The notes beneath the pieces were generated by a model. It saw nothing but the letters and a program-made list of their open reading frames with translations, had not been told where the DNA came from and did not search any database. From CAZNFR01 sp964572225 (GTDB taxonomy: Bacteria; Bacteroidota; Bacteroidia; Bacteroidales; GCA-2748055), in contig CAZNFR010000007.1 in NCBI GenBank assembly GCA_964572225.1, positions 5,670 through 69,669 of the forward strand: 64,000 bases of DNA, given 5' to 3'. Of this stretch, positions 28,108-36,611 are shown piece by piece. The position numbers were made by a program, and so were the translations under genes. The first letter of the stretch is position 1; each line of letters begins with the position of its first letter.

Positions 28108-29379
28108 TTAGAGCTTACCCTTTAAAAGCTTCATAAAGGCTAATCCTTTTTGCAACTGAATCCGGGTATGATTTAATTCCAGGTGAGCCAGCTTTTCCTG
28201 ATTCAGCACCGAAACATAATCGATGGTTTTAATTATTCCGTTTTCCAGCTGGGATTGGTATGTTTCAGAGATTTTCCTCCGTAAAGAATGAATTTTCTCT
28301 AGTTCCCTCAGATTTTCTCTCTTAGAGGATAAATATTCTTCCTGTTTCATGATACTTAACTCGAGATTTTGTAAAAACTCATTCCGGTTATCCCGAATAA
28401 GTTCGGATTGTAGTTTCAGGTTTTCCAGCTCGTCCTGAGTTTTCCCCCAATTCCAGATATTCCATTTTACTCCTGCCCCAACTACGTAGTAGGAGTCAAA
28501 ATTGTCATTCAGAAAATTTAGTCCGGGATTCCCGTAACCAACCTGACCAAAAGCATATATAAAAGGCATTCTGGCTGTTTTTTTAAGTTCTCTGGAAAGA
28601 TCTAATTCAGAAATATGAAGATCATACAAATCCAGCTCTTTTCTGCTTATGCTGTCACTATCCGTGTAGAAATCCGATTCATCGAGGATGAGTTCCACGT
28701 CGGTTTTCAGTCCCGTTCGTTCCTTCAGGATGTTGGAGTATAACAGCCTCTTATTTGTCATTTCCGTGAGTTGTTGATTTGCCTTGAGAAGCTCCACTTC
28801 AAGAAGATCGATATCGGAGGGTAATAAAATCCCTTGCTCCAAAGAGGACTTTCCAAGCCGGATGTTTTCCTCCAGCAGTTCAATATTAAGTCGTATAACC
28901 TTTTCGTTAAGCTGCAATTCCAGGATTCCGAAATACAGTTCCAGTATTTCCTCCTTAACCCGGTCTGCATTGATCTCCAGCTGAATTTTTAAAAGATCCG
29001 AGTTTGAGTTTGTAAGTTCTTTTTTATGTTTGGTTACACCCCCATCAAAGATTTTCTGGTTAACTTCCATATAGATTTTATACTGGTCCTTGGGAGCAGA
29101 AGGAAAATCGAAACTAAGGCCTTGGATTTCCGGACTTATTTCAACTACGTCAGACTGATAGCTGGCCATTCCGTTTAGTGTCAGCTCCGGCAGCCAGCTG
29201 GACGAGAGAATGTGGATTTGATTTTTTTCGATCTTTTCCAAAGTGGTCATTCCCTGAAGCGTGGGATAGTTCTTGACTGCAAGATTGAGTGCCTCTCCCA
29301 GTTTCAATGTATCCTGACAATTTACCCCGGGTAGGGAGAAAACCAAAAAGGCAAATAACGCAAGTCGTATAAGATTCAT
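28108..29379 (-). CDS. TolC-family outer-membrane efflux protein
   Basis: This 423-residue outer-membrane channel protein has a signal peptide ending VNCQ. The two repeated TolC halves are visible as long amphipathic helices, for example LGEALNLAVKNYPTLQGM at the start and a second block beginning near residue 270. It lies 39 bp upstream of the adaptor gene and 13 bp after the tetR stop, so it probably forms the outer-membrane part of the same tripartite pump. Confidence 0.92.
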   Translation of the reverse strand: MNLIRLALFAFLVFSLPGVNCQDTLKLGEALNLAVKNYPTLQGMTTLEKIEKNQIHILSSSWLPELTLNGMASYQSDVVEISPEIQGLSFDFPSAPKDQYKIYMEVNQKIFDGGVTKHKKELTNSNSDLLKIQLEINADRVKEEILELYFGILELQLNEKVIRLNIELLEENIRLGKSSLEQGILLPSDIDLLEVELLKANQQLTEMTNKRLLYSNILKERTGLKTDVELILDESDFYTDSDSISRKELDLYDLHISELDLSRELKKTARMPFIYAFGQVGYGNPGLNFLNDNFDSYYVVGAGVKWNIWNWGKTQDELENLKLQSELIRDNRNEFLQNLELSIMKQEEYLSSKRENLRELEKIHSLRRKISETYQSQLENGIIKTIDYVSVLNQEKLAHLELNHTRIQLQKGLAFMKLLKGKL

Positions 29380-29392
29380 TTTTCCTAAAAAG

Positions 29393-30028
29393 TTATGGGT
29401 TGGTTTGCAATGGTGCGATTGATGACATAAAGTATTTTTTAAGGCTATCCACCCTTTTCCTCAGGAAGAGGTCAAATTCATGGTCGCTGCCCTGGAAAAT
29501 CATTCCTTTGATCATAGGTCCACCTGCAAAGGGGAATACAATAAGTGAAAGAAGATTGATAATGATCTCCCTGGGGTCCATGGCCCTTAATTCACCATTG
29601 TCAATACTTTCTCTCAATTGTCCCAGTGTTTTCTCCGGATTAATTCCGCGGGAACGTATCAGGGAAATTAATCTTCCAGGATTTTCATTTAATTCCTGCA
29701 TGACAAACAGAGGGGTGAGTGGACTTTTCATAAGAATGGTGATGTATTGCTCAATAAATTTCTCCATTTTTGTTTTGATGGGTTCTGGGGAGTTCATCAG
29801 CTCTGCAATGGCCGGGATAAAATTCAGAAAGACTTTCTCAAAGATCAACATAAACAATTTGTCCTTACTTCGAAAATAGTAATTAAGCAGGGTTCGGTTA
29901 ATACCCGCTTCAATGGCGATATCCTGCATGGAGGTACCGGCTTTTCCCTTGCGGACAAAAACCTTTGTTGCAGCCTCAATGATGCGGGTTTCCATCTCGG
30001 TCGATAATTGCTCATTCATATTTAACAA
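29393..30028 (-). CDS. TetR/AcrR-family regulator of the exporter operon
   Basis: The 211-residue protein carries an N-terminal TetR helix-turn-helix (about 12-60; TSMQDIAIEAGINRTLLNYY) and a ligand-binding C-terminal helical domain. It is the first gene of the exporter operon, an arrangement usual for local repressors, and the same gene set (TetR, adaptor, ATPase, permeases) occurs in the E. coli ybiH-ybhGFSR locus. The operator was not identified. A short AAACGTTT palindrome lies upstream at 30049-30056. Confidence 0.88.
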   Translation of the reverse strand: MLNMNEQLSTEMETRIIEAATKVFVRKGKAGTSMQDIAIEAGINRTLLNYYFRSKDKLFMLIFEKVFLNFIPAIAELMNSPEPIKTKMEKFIEQYITILMKSPLTPLFVMQELNENPGRLISLIRSRGINPEKTLGQLRESIDNGELRAMDPREIIINLLSLIVFPFAGGPMIKGMIFQGSDHEFDLFLRKRVDSLKKYFMSSIAPLQTNP

Positions 30029-30250
30029 ATTGGTTTAACAATAACGTCAAACGTTTTTGTAAAAGTATAATTTTTGTTAGTACAAGTCAAGTTATCTGGC
30101 GAAATTCTTAACTAATTTGTAGGTTGTTTTTAGTTTCCTGACCGATTTGGCTTTGAGGCATCGGTTCTTAATTGCATTTTTTGTTTATTTGTTATTGATT
30201 TTTAGATTGAATAAGTTTAAGCGAAAAATTCATTGACAATTATTAGTGAG

Positions 30251-32104
30251 ATGAAAAAAGACCCCTTCAGCAGCAACCCTTTAAATCATGAATCTGGCCG
30301 GGGAAGTCACCCCATAACTGGCAGGGTTTTATCGAAGAAATACAAAGTACTGAATCCTGATTGGGTCTCACTGGTCCTCCTCCTGGGATTCCTTGTTTTT
30401 CTGACAAGTGCATGTAAAACTTATCAACCGAGTATTTCTGCGGTTGAAATGAAGAAAAACCTGGATTATCTTGCATCCGATTCCTTAAAGGGAAGATACC
30501 CGGGAAGCCTTGAGGATACGGAGCTTTTAAACTTTTTAGCATCGGAGTTTGAAAAGTACGGACTGGAGGCGCCAGAAGGTGGATATATTCAATACTTTGA
30601 GGTTCCATCAACCCTAAGTTACCCTGAGGAAAACCGGGCTCTCTACGACCAGCAGGAATTAACCTTCGGTGATCAGTACATCCCGCTGATCCTGTCTTCC
30701 AGTCAAAATCTTACTGCTCCTGTTATATTTGGGGGATATGGTTTTGAAGTCAGCGAGGGTAGCAAGTCCAGAAATGATTATCAAAATATTTCTTTGAACG
30801 GGGAATGGGTGCTGATTGTTGAGGGAGTTCCGGAGGAAATCCCTGAGTTCACGAACAGGAGTGATATCAGGGATAAGGTGAGGCTTGCTCAGGAGAAGGG
30901 AGCTGGGGGAGTAATATTCACCGGAAATAATGATCTATCGCCAGAGACCCGGCCTCAGGGATTCACATCCGGACTCATTCCTGTGATCCGAATCAATGAA
31001 AAGATGACCGCTGAGTTACTTAAAGGCATGGGCTTATCCCCTGCTTTATTATCCCAGGACGATGTTTTGCGGGTTCCGGACAAAGAATATAAAACTTCCT
31101 TACATTTTACTGCAGAAATATATATTAACAGGCAGGTTGCAAGAACCGGGAATGTAATTGGTATCCTAAAAGGGTTCGATGAAGAGCTTAGGAATGAATG
31201 GGTTTTAATCGGTGCTCACCATGATCATCTGGGAATGGGAGGACCTAATTCCTCCAGCAGGCGACCGGATACGCTGGCTGTCCATAACGGGGCCGATGAT
31301 AATGCATCGGGTGTGGCTGCTGTGCTTGAGCTTGCCCAGTACTTCGCTTCGGATTCTTCCAATCAAAGGACCATGGTATTTGCAACTTTTGGTGCGGAAG
31401 AAATGGGTTTACTGGGTTCGAAATACATGAGTGATCATAGTTTTCTTGACATTACGGATATGCAACTGATGTTGAACATGGATATGGTTGGAAGAATGCG
31501 CAAAGATTCTGTTCTTCAGATTGGAGGAGTAGGGACCTCCCCTGTCTTTTCCGGTATGTTGGATTCCTTAAACCAGCAATGGAAACTAAAACTTGAAAAA
31601 TCGGAAGCAGGATACGGACCTTCTGATCATGCATCGTTTTATGCAAAGAATGTCCCCGTATTATTTTTCAGTACAGGTGCACATTCAGACTATCATACTC
31701 CTTATGATGATGTTGATTCTCTGAATTTTGCAGGTATGGAACTGGCTACCCGTTACATAGCCTCTGTTGCAAGCATCCTGACAAATTATCCTGAAAGGCT
31801 TGATTTTACGGAGGCAGGTCCAAGGGCTGGAGAAACAAGATCTTATACCCAAGGAGTAACCCTGGGGATTATGCCGGATGTAGGGGGTGGTGAAGAGGGT
31901 CTGAAGGTGCTGGCAGTAACGGAAGGCAGGCCGGCCTATCATGGGGGAGTGAAAAAAGGAGATGTGATCATAGATATTGAAGGAGAAAGTATTAAAAATG
32001 TATATGATTACATGTACCAGCTAAAGAAATTTAAAGCAGGACAAAGTATCATTGTTAAGGTTTACCGTAATGGTGAAGAAATTGATCTTTTAATAAAACT
32101 TTAA
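30251..32104 (+). CDS. M28-family zinc aminopeptidase with PA and PDZ domains, exported
   Basis: This is a metallopeptidase of about 617 residues. The zinc-site motifs are all present: GAHHDHLGMG, NGADDNASG, FGAEEMGLLG, LNMDMVGR and the final HTPYDD. A protease-associated domain (about 150-270) is inserted before the catalytic core, and a PDZ domain occupies the last 100 residues (VTEGRPAYHGGVKKGDVI). I start at ATG 30251; the frame is open to a TTG at 30233. A hydrophobic run ends in LTSAC, a lipobox, but it lies about 38 residues in, so the N-terminal leader is unusually long. It probably digests peptides in the periplasm. Confidence 0.9.
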   Translation: MKKDPFSSNPLNHESGRGSHPITGRVLSKKYKVLNPDWVSLVLLLGFLVFLTSACKTYQPSISAVEMKKNLDYLASDSLKGRYPGSLEDTELLNFLASEFEKYGLEAPEGGYIQYFEVPSTLSYPEENRALYDQQELTFGDQYIPLILSSSQNLTAPVIFGGYGFEVSEGSKSRNDYQNISLNGEWVLIVEGVPEEIPEFTNRSDIRDKVRLAQEKGAGGVIFTGNNDLSPETRPQGFTSGLIPVIRINEKMTAELLKGMGLSPALLSQDDVLRVPDKEYKTSLHFTAEIYINRQVARTGNVIGILKGFDEELRNEWVLIGAHHDHLGMGGPNSSSRRPDTLAVHNGADDNASGVAAVLELAQYFASDSSNQRTMVFATFGAEEMGLLGSKYMSDHSFLDITDMQLMLNMDMVGRMRKDSVLQIGGVGTSPVFSGMLDSLNQQWKLKLEKSEAGYGPSDHASFYAKNVPVLFFSTGAHSDYHTPYDDVDSLNFAGMELATRYIASVASILTNYPERLDFTEAGPRAGETRSYTQGVTLGIMPDVGGGEEGLKVLAVTEGRPAYHGGVKKGDVIIDIEGESIKNVYDYMYQLKKFKAGQSIIVKVYRNGEEIDLLIKL

Positions 32105-32112
32105 TTAAGAAA

Positions 32113-32955
32113 ATGCGAAGGTTGAAAGTGTTTTATTGGATTCCGGGGGTAATTGTAACAATCAGTATTGCCTATTACCAGCGGGTGACCGGTCCTACTC
32201 ATCCCAAAGATTTTATCGTAAATACCCAGCACAAGGAGTATAGGTATTCACTTCCCCGAAGTCAGAATGGTTATATCGATGCCATAGTCAGACTGGAAAT
32301 TGAAGATCCATCTATTTCCGGTTTCCTATATTATAAGCGGTTTAATACAGGTGAAGCCTGGGATACTGTAAGGTTGAACCGGGAGAACGAAGAGCTGGTT
32401 GCCTGGTTACCTAAACAACTACCCGCAGGGAAACTTGAATATGGTGTAAAATTATTCAAAAATAACGAGGAACTTCAAATCAGGGAAAATGAGACCGTGG
32501 TTATCCGCTTCAAGGATGAGGTTCCGGCCTATGTTCTTATGCCGCATATTCTTCTTATTTTCACGGCCATGCTTCTTTCAACAGTAACCGGACTTTATGC
32601 GTTTTCCAGATTTCCCTCTTACAGAATTTACACTTTTCTTACCCTGACTATGTTTTTGTTAGGAGGTATGATTATGGGGCCTGTTGTACAAAAATTCGCT
32701 TTTGGAGAATTTTGGACCGGTTTTCCCCTCGGAAAAGATTTGACCGACAATAAGGCCCTGGTTGCATTTGTCTTCTGGATTGTTGCCTGGCTGGGTAACC
32801 GTAAAGGAAAACAAAGATATTGGTTGGTAATTTTGGCTTCCATAATAAATATCGGAATATCCCTCATTCCTCACAGTCTTATGGGATCCGAACTGGATTA
32901 TGGTACCGGTGAAATCAAAACGGGAATGATTTTCCTGCAAAGCTTTATTAAATAA
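32113..32955 (+). CDS. Membrane protein of unknown function
   Basis: The 280-residue product has one N-terminal membrane segment (about 7-22), an exported beta-rich domain (about 30-135, probably Ig-like), then four membrane segments (about 140-275). I do not recognise a catalytic motif. It follows the M28 gene by 8 bp and is probably co-transcribed with it. A clear terminator follows. I would call it a conserved Bacteroidota membrane protein with no assigned function. Confidence 0.8.
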   Translation: MRRLKVFYWIPGVIVTISIAYYQRVTGPTHPKDFIVNTQHKEYRYSLPRSQNGYIDAIVRLEIEDPSISGFLYYKRFNTGEAWDTVRLNRENEELVAWLPKQLPAGKLEYGVKLFKNNEELQIRENETVVIRFKDEVPAYVLMPHILLIFTAMLLSTVTGLYAFSRFPSYRIYTFLTLTMFLLGGMIMGPVVQKFAFGEFWTGFPLGKDLTDNKALVAFVFWIVAWLGNRKGKQRYWLVILASIINIGISLIPHSLMGSELDYGTGEIKTGMIFLQSFIK

Positions 32956-32985
32956 AAAAGGCAGCCTTTCAGACTGCCTTTTATT
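32955..32985 (+). terminator. Intrinsic terminator
   Basis: AAAAGGCAG/CTGCCTTTT inverted repeat with a 9-nt loop, directly after the membrane-protein stop and followed by T-rich sequence. It lies between two convergent genes and can serve both. Confidence 0.85.
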
Positions 32986-33001
32986 TTCATAAAGGTTAGA
33001 A

Positions 33002-33196
33002 TTACATGTTTTCCCCTTCTTCTTCAGCAGGCATTTCTTCCTCGGCTCCCTCTTCTTCGGCTGGCATGGTTTCATCTTCGGCCGGAGCCATTTCTTCGGT
33101 TGATTCTTTTTCTTCTGTGCCTTTGTGCTGACATGAGCTAAGGGAAAGTGCCGCTACAAAGGAGAACAGTACAATAAAAAATCCAAGTTTTTTCAT
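33002..33196 (-). CDS. Small acidic lipoprotein with Glu/Ala/Pro/Met repeats
   Basis: A 64-residue exported lipoprotein: signal peptide with lipobox LSLSSC, then a mature part that is mostly Glu with near-repeats of (M)PAEEEG, including GAEEEMPAEEEG and AEDETMPAEEEG. No folded domain is expected in the mature chain. A -7 box (TATTTTTG) lies upstream at 33234-33227. Function is not known. The strong acidity suggests a cation-binding or surface-charge role, but that is a guess. Confidence 0.75.
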   Translation of the reverse strand: MKKLGFFIVLFSFVAALSLSSCQHKGTEEKESTEEMAPAEDETMPAEEEGAEEEMPAEEEGENM

Positions 33197-33226
33197 GATA
33201 ACAGGTTTTTGGTTACAGATTCAATA

Positions 33227-33234
33227 CAAAAATA
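33227..33234 (-). promoter_or_regulatory. Putative -7 box for the acidic lipoprotein
   Basis: TATTTTTG on the minus strand, about 30 nt upstream of the ATG, fits TAnnTTTG. No clear -33 TTG at the usual spacing. Confidence 0.4.
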
Positions 33235-33367
33235 TAATATTGAAAATTAATTGAAACCTGAATCACAGATATTTGACGAAATTCTTTTCATTTTTTAAAT
33301 TTTACCCTATTGGAAAACCTTATTTTTACAAAACATGCAGCATGTTCATTTTTGATTCGTCTTTATA

Positions 33368-33943
33368 GTGAAGAGCGCAAACAATAAATACAGCCAGATT
33401 CACAAAGAGTTAATTGAAAAGTCTAAAAAGGGAGACAGAAAAGCCCAGTTTGAGATTTACAAGCTTTATTTTAAGGCTATGTATAACGTAAGCTTCAGAA
33501 TTGTTACTAATCGTTTCGAAGCGGAAGATATAATGCAGGAATCCTTTTTAAAGGCCTTTCAGAATTTGGAAACTTACAAAGGTAATGTAAGCTTTGGAGC
33601 CTGGTTAAAAAAGATCGTGGTGAATAAATCGCTGGATTATTTGCGTTCCCAAAGGTACAAGGAAAGTTTCTTTGACACAATTGATGAATTGGAGGTAGAA
33701 AATGAGAATACCGTGGACGATGGTCTTGATTCCTTTGGCGAGGAAGAAATTAAAAAAGTGAAAGAAAAAATTGAAGAACTTCCGGAGGGACGCAGGATCA
33801 TTCTCAGTCTTTATCTGCTTGAAGGATATGACCATGAGGAAATTGCTGAAATAACGGGCTTATCCCCTTCTACCTCCAGATCGCAGTATTCAAGAGCTAA
33901 AAAAGCTCTGATCAATAACCTAAAAAAGAAAAAAAATGAATGA
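33368..33943 (+). CDS. ECF-type RNA polymerase sigma factor
   Basis: The 191-residue protein has sigma-70 region 2 (about 25-95; RFEAEDIMQESFLKAFQNLE) and region 4 (about 135-185; LLEGYDHEEIAEITGLSPS, then SRSQYSRAKKAL). The start is GTG at 33368: an in-frame TGA lies five codons upstream, and no ATG precedes region 2. The linker is unusually acidic (DELEVENENTVDDGLDSFGE). The downstream membrane gene overlaps it by 8 nt, suggesting a sigma/anti-sigma pair. Confidence 0.92.
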   Translation: MKSANNKYSQIHKELIEKSKKGDRKAQFEIYKLYFKAMYNVSFRIVTNRFEAEDIMQESFLKAFQNLETYKGNVSFGAWLKKIVVNKSLDYLRSQRYKESFFDTIDELEVENENTVDDGLDSFGEEEIKKVKEKIEELPEGRRIILSLYLLEGYDHEEIAEITGLSPSTSRSQYSRAKKALINNLKKKKNE

Positions 33944-34445
33944 TCTGGAAAACCTTATAAGGAATAACAGGGAGTTCTTTGACGACAAGGAGCCGGAGTA
34001 TGGTCATTTCAGCCGTTTTAATAAAAAACTGAATTCAGCCAAACGAAAATTGACTCTGTTTTATATTCAGGTTGCTGCTATAATTGTCGCCGGAATCGTG
34101 CTGGGGGGTTTGTCCATTTACATTGTTAACCTGAACCAGCCAAAAAGGGTTATGAGCAGCCTGTCGGAGGACATGAAAGAGACTCTTTATTACTATAATT
34201 CCGAGAATCTGGAGATGCTTGATGAATTTAACTCATTGGAAATAAAGGATAAAGAGGAGAAAAGACAGATCCTGGACGATCTTAGCTCCTATGATGAGAA
34301 CTACAAAAGAGTTATGAAGGATCTTGAAAAGTACCCTAATGATGAAAGGGTTTTAAATGCTCTTATTGAAGTTCACCGTTCAAGAAACGAGTTCCTGGAA
34401 TTTGTACTTATACAGGTGAAAAAGGGCAATCAATTGAATATTTAA
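33936..34445 (+). CDS. Single-pass membrane protein, candidate anti-sigma factor
   Basis: The 169 residues comprise a cytoplasmic N terminus of about 40 residues, one membrane helix (about 45-68, VAAIIVAGIVLGGLSIYIVN) and an extracytoplasmic Glu/Lys/Asp-rich helical domain. I see no zinc-binding HxxxCxxC anti-sigma motif. Overlap of 8 nt with the sigma gene and the membrane topology suggest it holds the sigma factor at the membrane, but this rests on position only. The next gene overlaps its stop by one base. Confidence 0.75.
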   Translation: MNDLENLIRNNREFFDDKEPEYGHFSRFNKKLNSAKRKLTLFYIQVAAIIVAGIVLGGLSIYIVNLNQPKRVMSSLSEDMKETLYYYNSENLEMLDEFNSLEIKDKEEKRQILDDLSSYDENYKRVMKDLEKYPNDERVLNALIEVHRSRNEFLEFVLIQVKKGNQLNI

Positions 34446-35518
34446 TGATAAAAAATAAAAAAATGTCAACACGATTTTTAACCGGATTAGTAATGGTATT
34501 TTTTTCCGGAATGCTCATTCCTGAACTAGCTGCACAGCGGTTGGAAAAGACTGCCGAAGAAACGTTTTCAGCATCAAAATCCACCATTCTCGATGTGGAT
34601 AGTAAATTTGGGAATGTAGAAGTTCTAAGTTGGGAAAATGATGAAGTTTTCATAGAAGCATTGATGTGGGTTGAGAGCAAGCGAGAATCCTATGCCCAGG
34701 AACTGCTGGATAATATGGATGTGGAGATTTTTGTTGAAGAAAACCGGATTGTTGCCAGATCTGTCTTTGCCGACAATATGAGCAACAGGAACGACACCCG
34801 TTTTCGTATCGATTTTACAATTAGTGTACCTGAATACATTAACTTTGAACTAAGCAGTAAGTATGGTTCTGCATTTATAGAGAGCATCAGCGGACACGCC
34901 GATATTGCGGTTGCTTATGGTAACCTAAAAATTCAGGAACTCACCAGGGGAAATGAAAAACCTCTCAACCGGGTAAAACTTGCCTATTCCTCGGGTAACC
35001 TGGAAGAAGCATCCTGGATTAAAACCGAACTGGCTTATTCAAAGCTTACTATTGAAGAAGCCAGGGCAATAATGATGCTTACCAAATACTCAAGCGTAAA
35101 TATAGAGGAAGGATCCAGTCTTGTTATTGAATCTAAGTACGACACTTACAAGGTTTCAGAGCTTACTAATTTTTTGGGAGAGTTAAAATACGGTAACCTT
35201 TCCATTGGAGAATTAAGCAAAAAACTGGATATTTCGAGTAAATACACTTCTGTTAAGATTGATGAAATAGGCAGCAACTTTGAATCCATTAAAATCGATA
35301 ACCAACGAGGAGGTTATAAACTTACCATTGATGATGGTGCAAGTTTCACCATTAACGGGCAAGCCTCCCGAGGTGATATTTCCGTTTCAGGAGTTGAGAA
35401 TCTGAACCAAAAAGTTGAAAATACCGAGCGGTATATTAGTGGAAAGCATGGGGCTAATCCAACTTCATCGGTTCTTATTTCCGTAAAAGACGGAAGTGTG
35501 GATGTGAAAGTTGATTAG
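34445..35518 (+). CDS. Exported DUF4097-like beta-repeat protein
   Basis: The 357-residue product has a signal peptide ending ELAAQ and then repeated beta strands of the kind seen in DUF4097/DUF2807 putative adhesins: strands such as FGNVEVLSWENDEVFIEA and NLKIQELT, with many Ser/Lys/Tyr-Gly turns (KYGSAFIES, KYSSVNIEE, KYDTYKVSE, KYTSVKIDE). A right-handed beta-solenoid is likely. The start could also be ATG 34463. It completes the sigma operon, overlapping the second gene by one base, and may be the envelope sensor or main target. That role is inferred. Confidence 0.8.
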   Translation: MIKNKKMSTRFLTGLVMVFFSGMLIPELAAQRLEKTAEETFSASKSTILDVDSKFGNVEVLSWENDEVFIEALMWVESKRESYAQELLDNMDVEIFVEENRIVARSVFADNMSNRNDTRFRIDFTISVPEYINFELSSKYGSAFIESISGHADIAVAYGNLKIQELTRGNEKPLNRVKLAYSSGNLEEASWIKTELAYSKLTIEEARAIMMLTKYSSVNIEEGSSLVIESKYDTYKVSELTNFLGELKYGNLSIGELSKKLDISSKYTSVKIDEIGSNFESIKIDNQRGGYKLTIDDGASFTINGQASRGDISVSGVENLNQKVENTERYISGKHGANPTSSVLISVKDGSVDVKVD

Positions 35519-35539
35519 ATTTTCAAAAGTTTAAATGGG

Positions 35540-35563
35540 CCGGCAGAAATGCCGGTTTTTTTT
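35540..35563 (+). terminator. Intrinsic terminator of the sigma operon
   Basis: CCGGCA-GAAA-TGCCGG followed by eight T residues. A textbook hairpin between the sigma operon and the asparaginase gene. The frame of the next gene runs open through it, another reason to start that gene at 35592. Confidence 0.9.
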
Positions 35564-35591
35564 ACCTTTCACAAAACAAAATATCCGGCTC

Positions 35592-36611
35592 ATGATTAGA
35601 AAACTGATGCTTTTTATCTTAGTCCTTCTTTTGGGAAGCTGCATTAGTCCTGATAAAGGAATGGTCCAGAAATATGCTTTGATTATTCACGGTGGTGCCG
35701 GAAAATTGAGCCTTACCCCGGAGACCCGGGTTGAATATACGGCAGAACTTGAAAAAACGCTGAACCTGGGACTAAAAATGCTTTCCGATGGTTATCCTGC
35801 TGTTGAGGTGATTGAAAAAGTGATTGCCAGGCTGGAAGATTCTCCTTTATTTAATGCCGGAAGAGGTGCTGTTTTTACTCATACCGGTGGAATTGAACTG
35901 GATGCTGCCATTATGCGCGGTGAAAATTTACAGGCGGGTGCAGTTGCAGGATTAAAAAACATCCGGAATCCAATTTACGTTGCCAGAAAGGTTATGGATA
36001 AATCAGAACATGTGATGCTATCTGGAAAAGGGGCGTTTGATTTTGCTGTAAGCGAAGGATTTGATACGGTGTCTATGCAATATTTTTATACACAGAAGAG
36101 GTTTGACTCCCTAAAAGAGGCCATACGTAATGAAGGAATGGATCCGGATACCATAGTGGATTTTAAGTATGGCACGGTAGGCTGTGTAGCCCTCGATCAA
36201 AATGGAAACCTGGCTGCGGGGACATCCACCGGAGGTATGACCAATAAAAAATATGGTAGGATTGGGGATACTCCGATTATTGGGGCCGGTACATATGCTA
36301 ATAATCAGACATGTGGGGTTTCTGCCACAGGACATGGTGAATTTTTTATCAGGTATACCGTCGCCCATGATATTTCTGCCCTGATGGAATATAAAAAAAT
36401 GGATATTAGGGAAGCTTCCAGAGAGGTTGTACACAGGAAATTGAAAAATGCCGGTGGCAGAGGTGGAGTAATCTCCCTTGATACTAAAGGCAATTATGCA
36501 ATGGAGTTTAACACGGATGGGATGCTCCGGGCATACGGCAATTCATCGGGAGAAAAGATCATTGGAATTTTAAAGGATAATGAATTAGAAGTAAAGCAAA
36601 GTCAGAATTAG
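35592..36611 (+). CDS. Isoaspartyl peptidase / type-2 L-asparaginase, lipoprotein
   Basis: This Ntn-hydrolase cleaves beta-aspartyl dipeptides and asparagine after autoproteolysis. The opening IIHGGAGKL, the processing site GTVGCVALDQNG with Thr as the new N-terminal nucleophile, and AAGTSTGGMTNK are typical. I start at ATG 35592, giving MIRKLMLFILVLLLGSC, a lipoprotein signal, and a product of about 339 residues. The open frame extends to 35535 but that part spans a terminator. The last 27 bp overlap the 3' end of the convergent transporter gene. Confidence 0.93.
   Translation: MIRKLMLFILVLLLGSCISPDKGMVQKYALIIHGGAGKLSLTPETRVEYTAELEKTLNLGLKMLSDGYPAVEVIEKVIARLEDSPLFNAGRGAVFTHTGGIELDAAIMRGENLQAGAVAGLKNIRNPIYVARKVMDKSEHVMLSGKGAFDFAVSEGFDTVSMQYFYTQKRFDSLKEAIRNEGMDPDTIVDFKYGTVGCVALDQNGNLAAGTSTGGMTNKKYGRIGDTPIIGAGTYANNQTCGVSATGHGEFFIRYTVAHDISALMEYKKMDIREASREVVHRKLKNAGGRGGVISLDTKGNYAMEFNTDGMLRAYGNSSGEKIIGILKDNELEVKQSQN

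Noticed and set aside
30049..30056. AAACGTTT palindrome upstream of tetR as an operator
   Set aside because: Too short to distinguish from chance in AT-rich sequence; noted only in the tetR entry.
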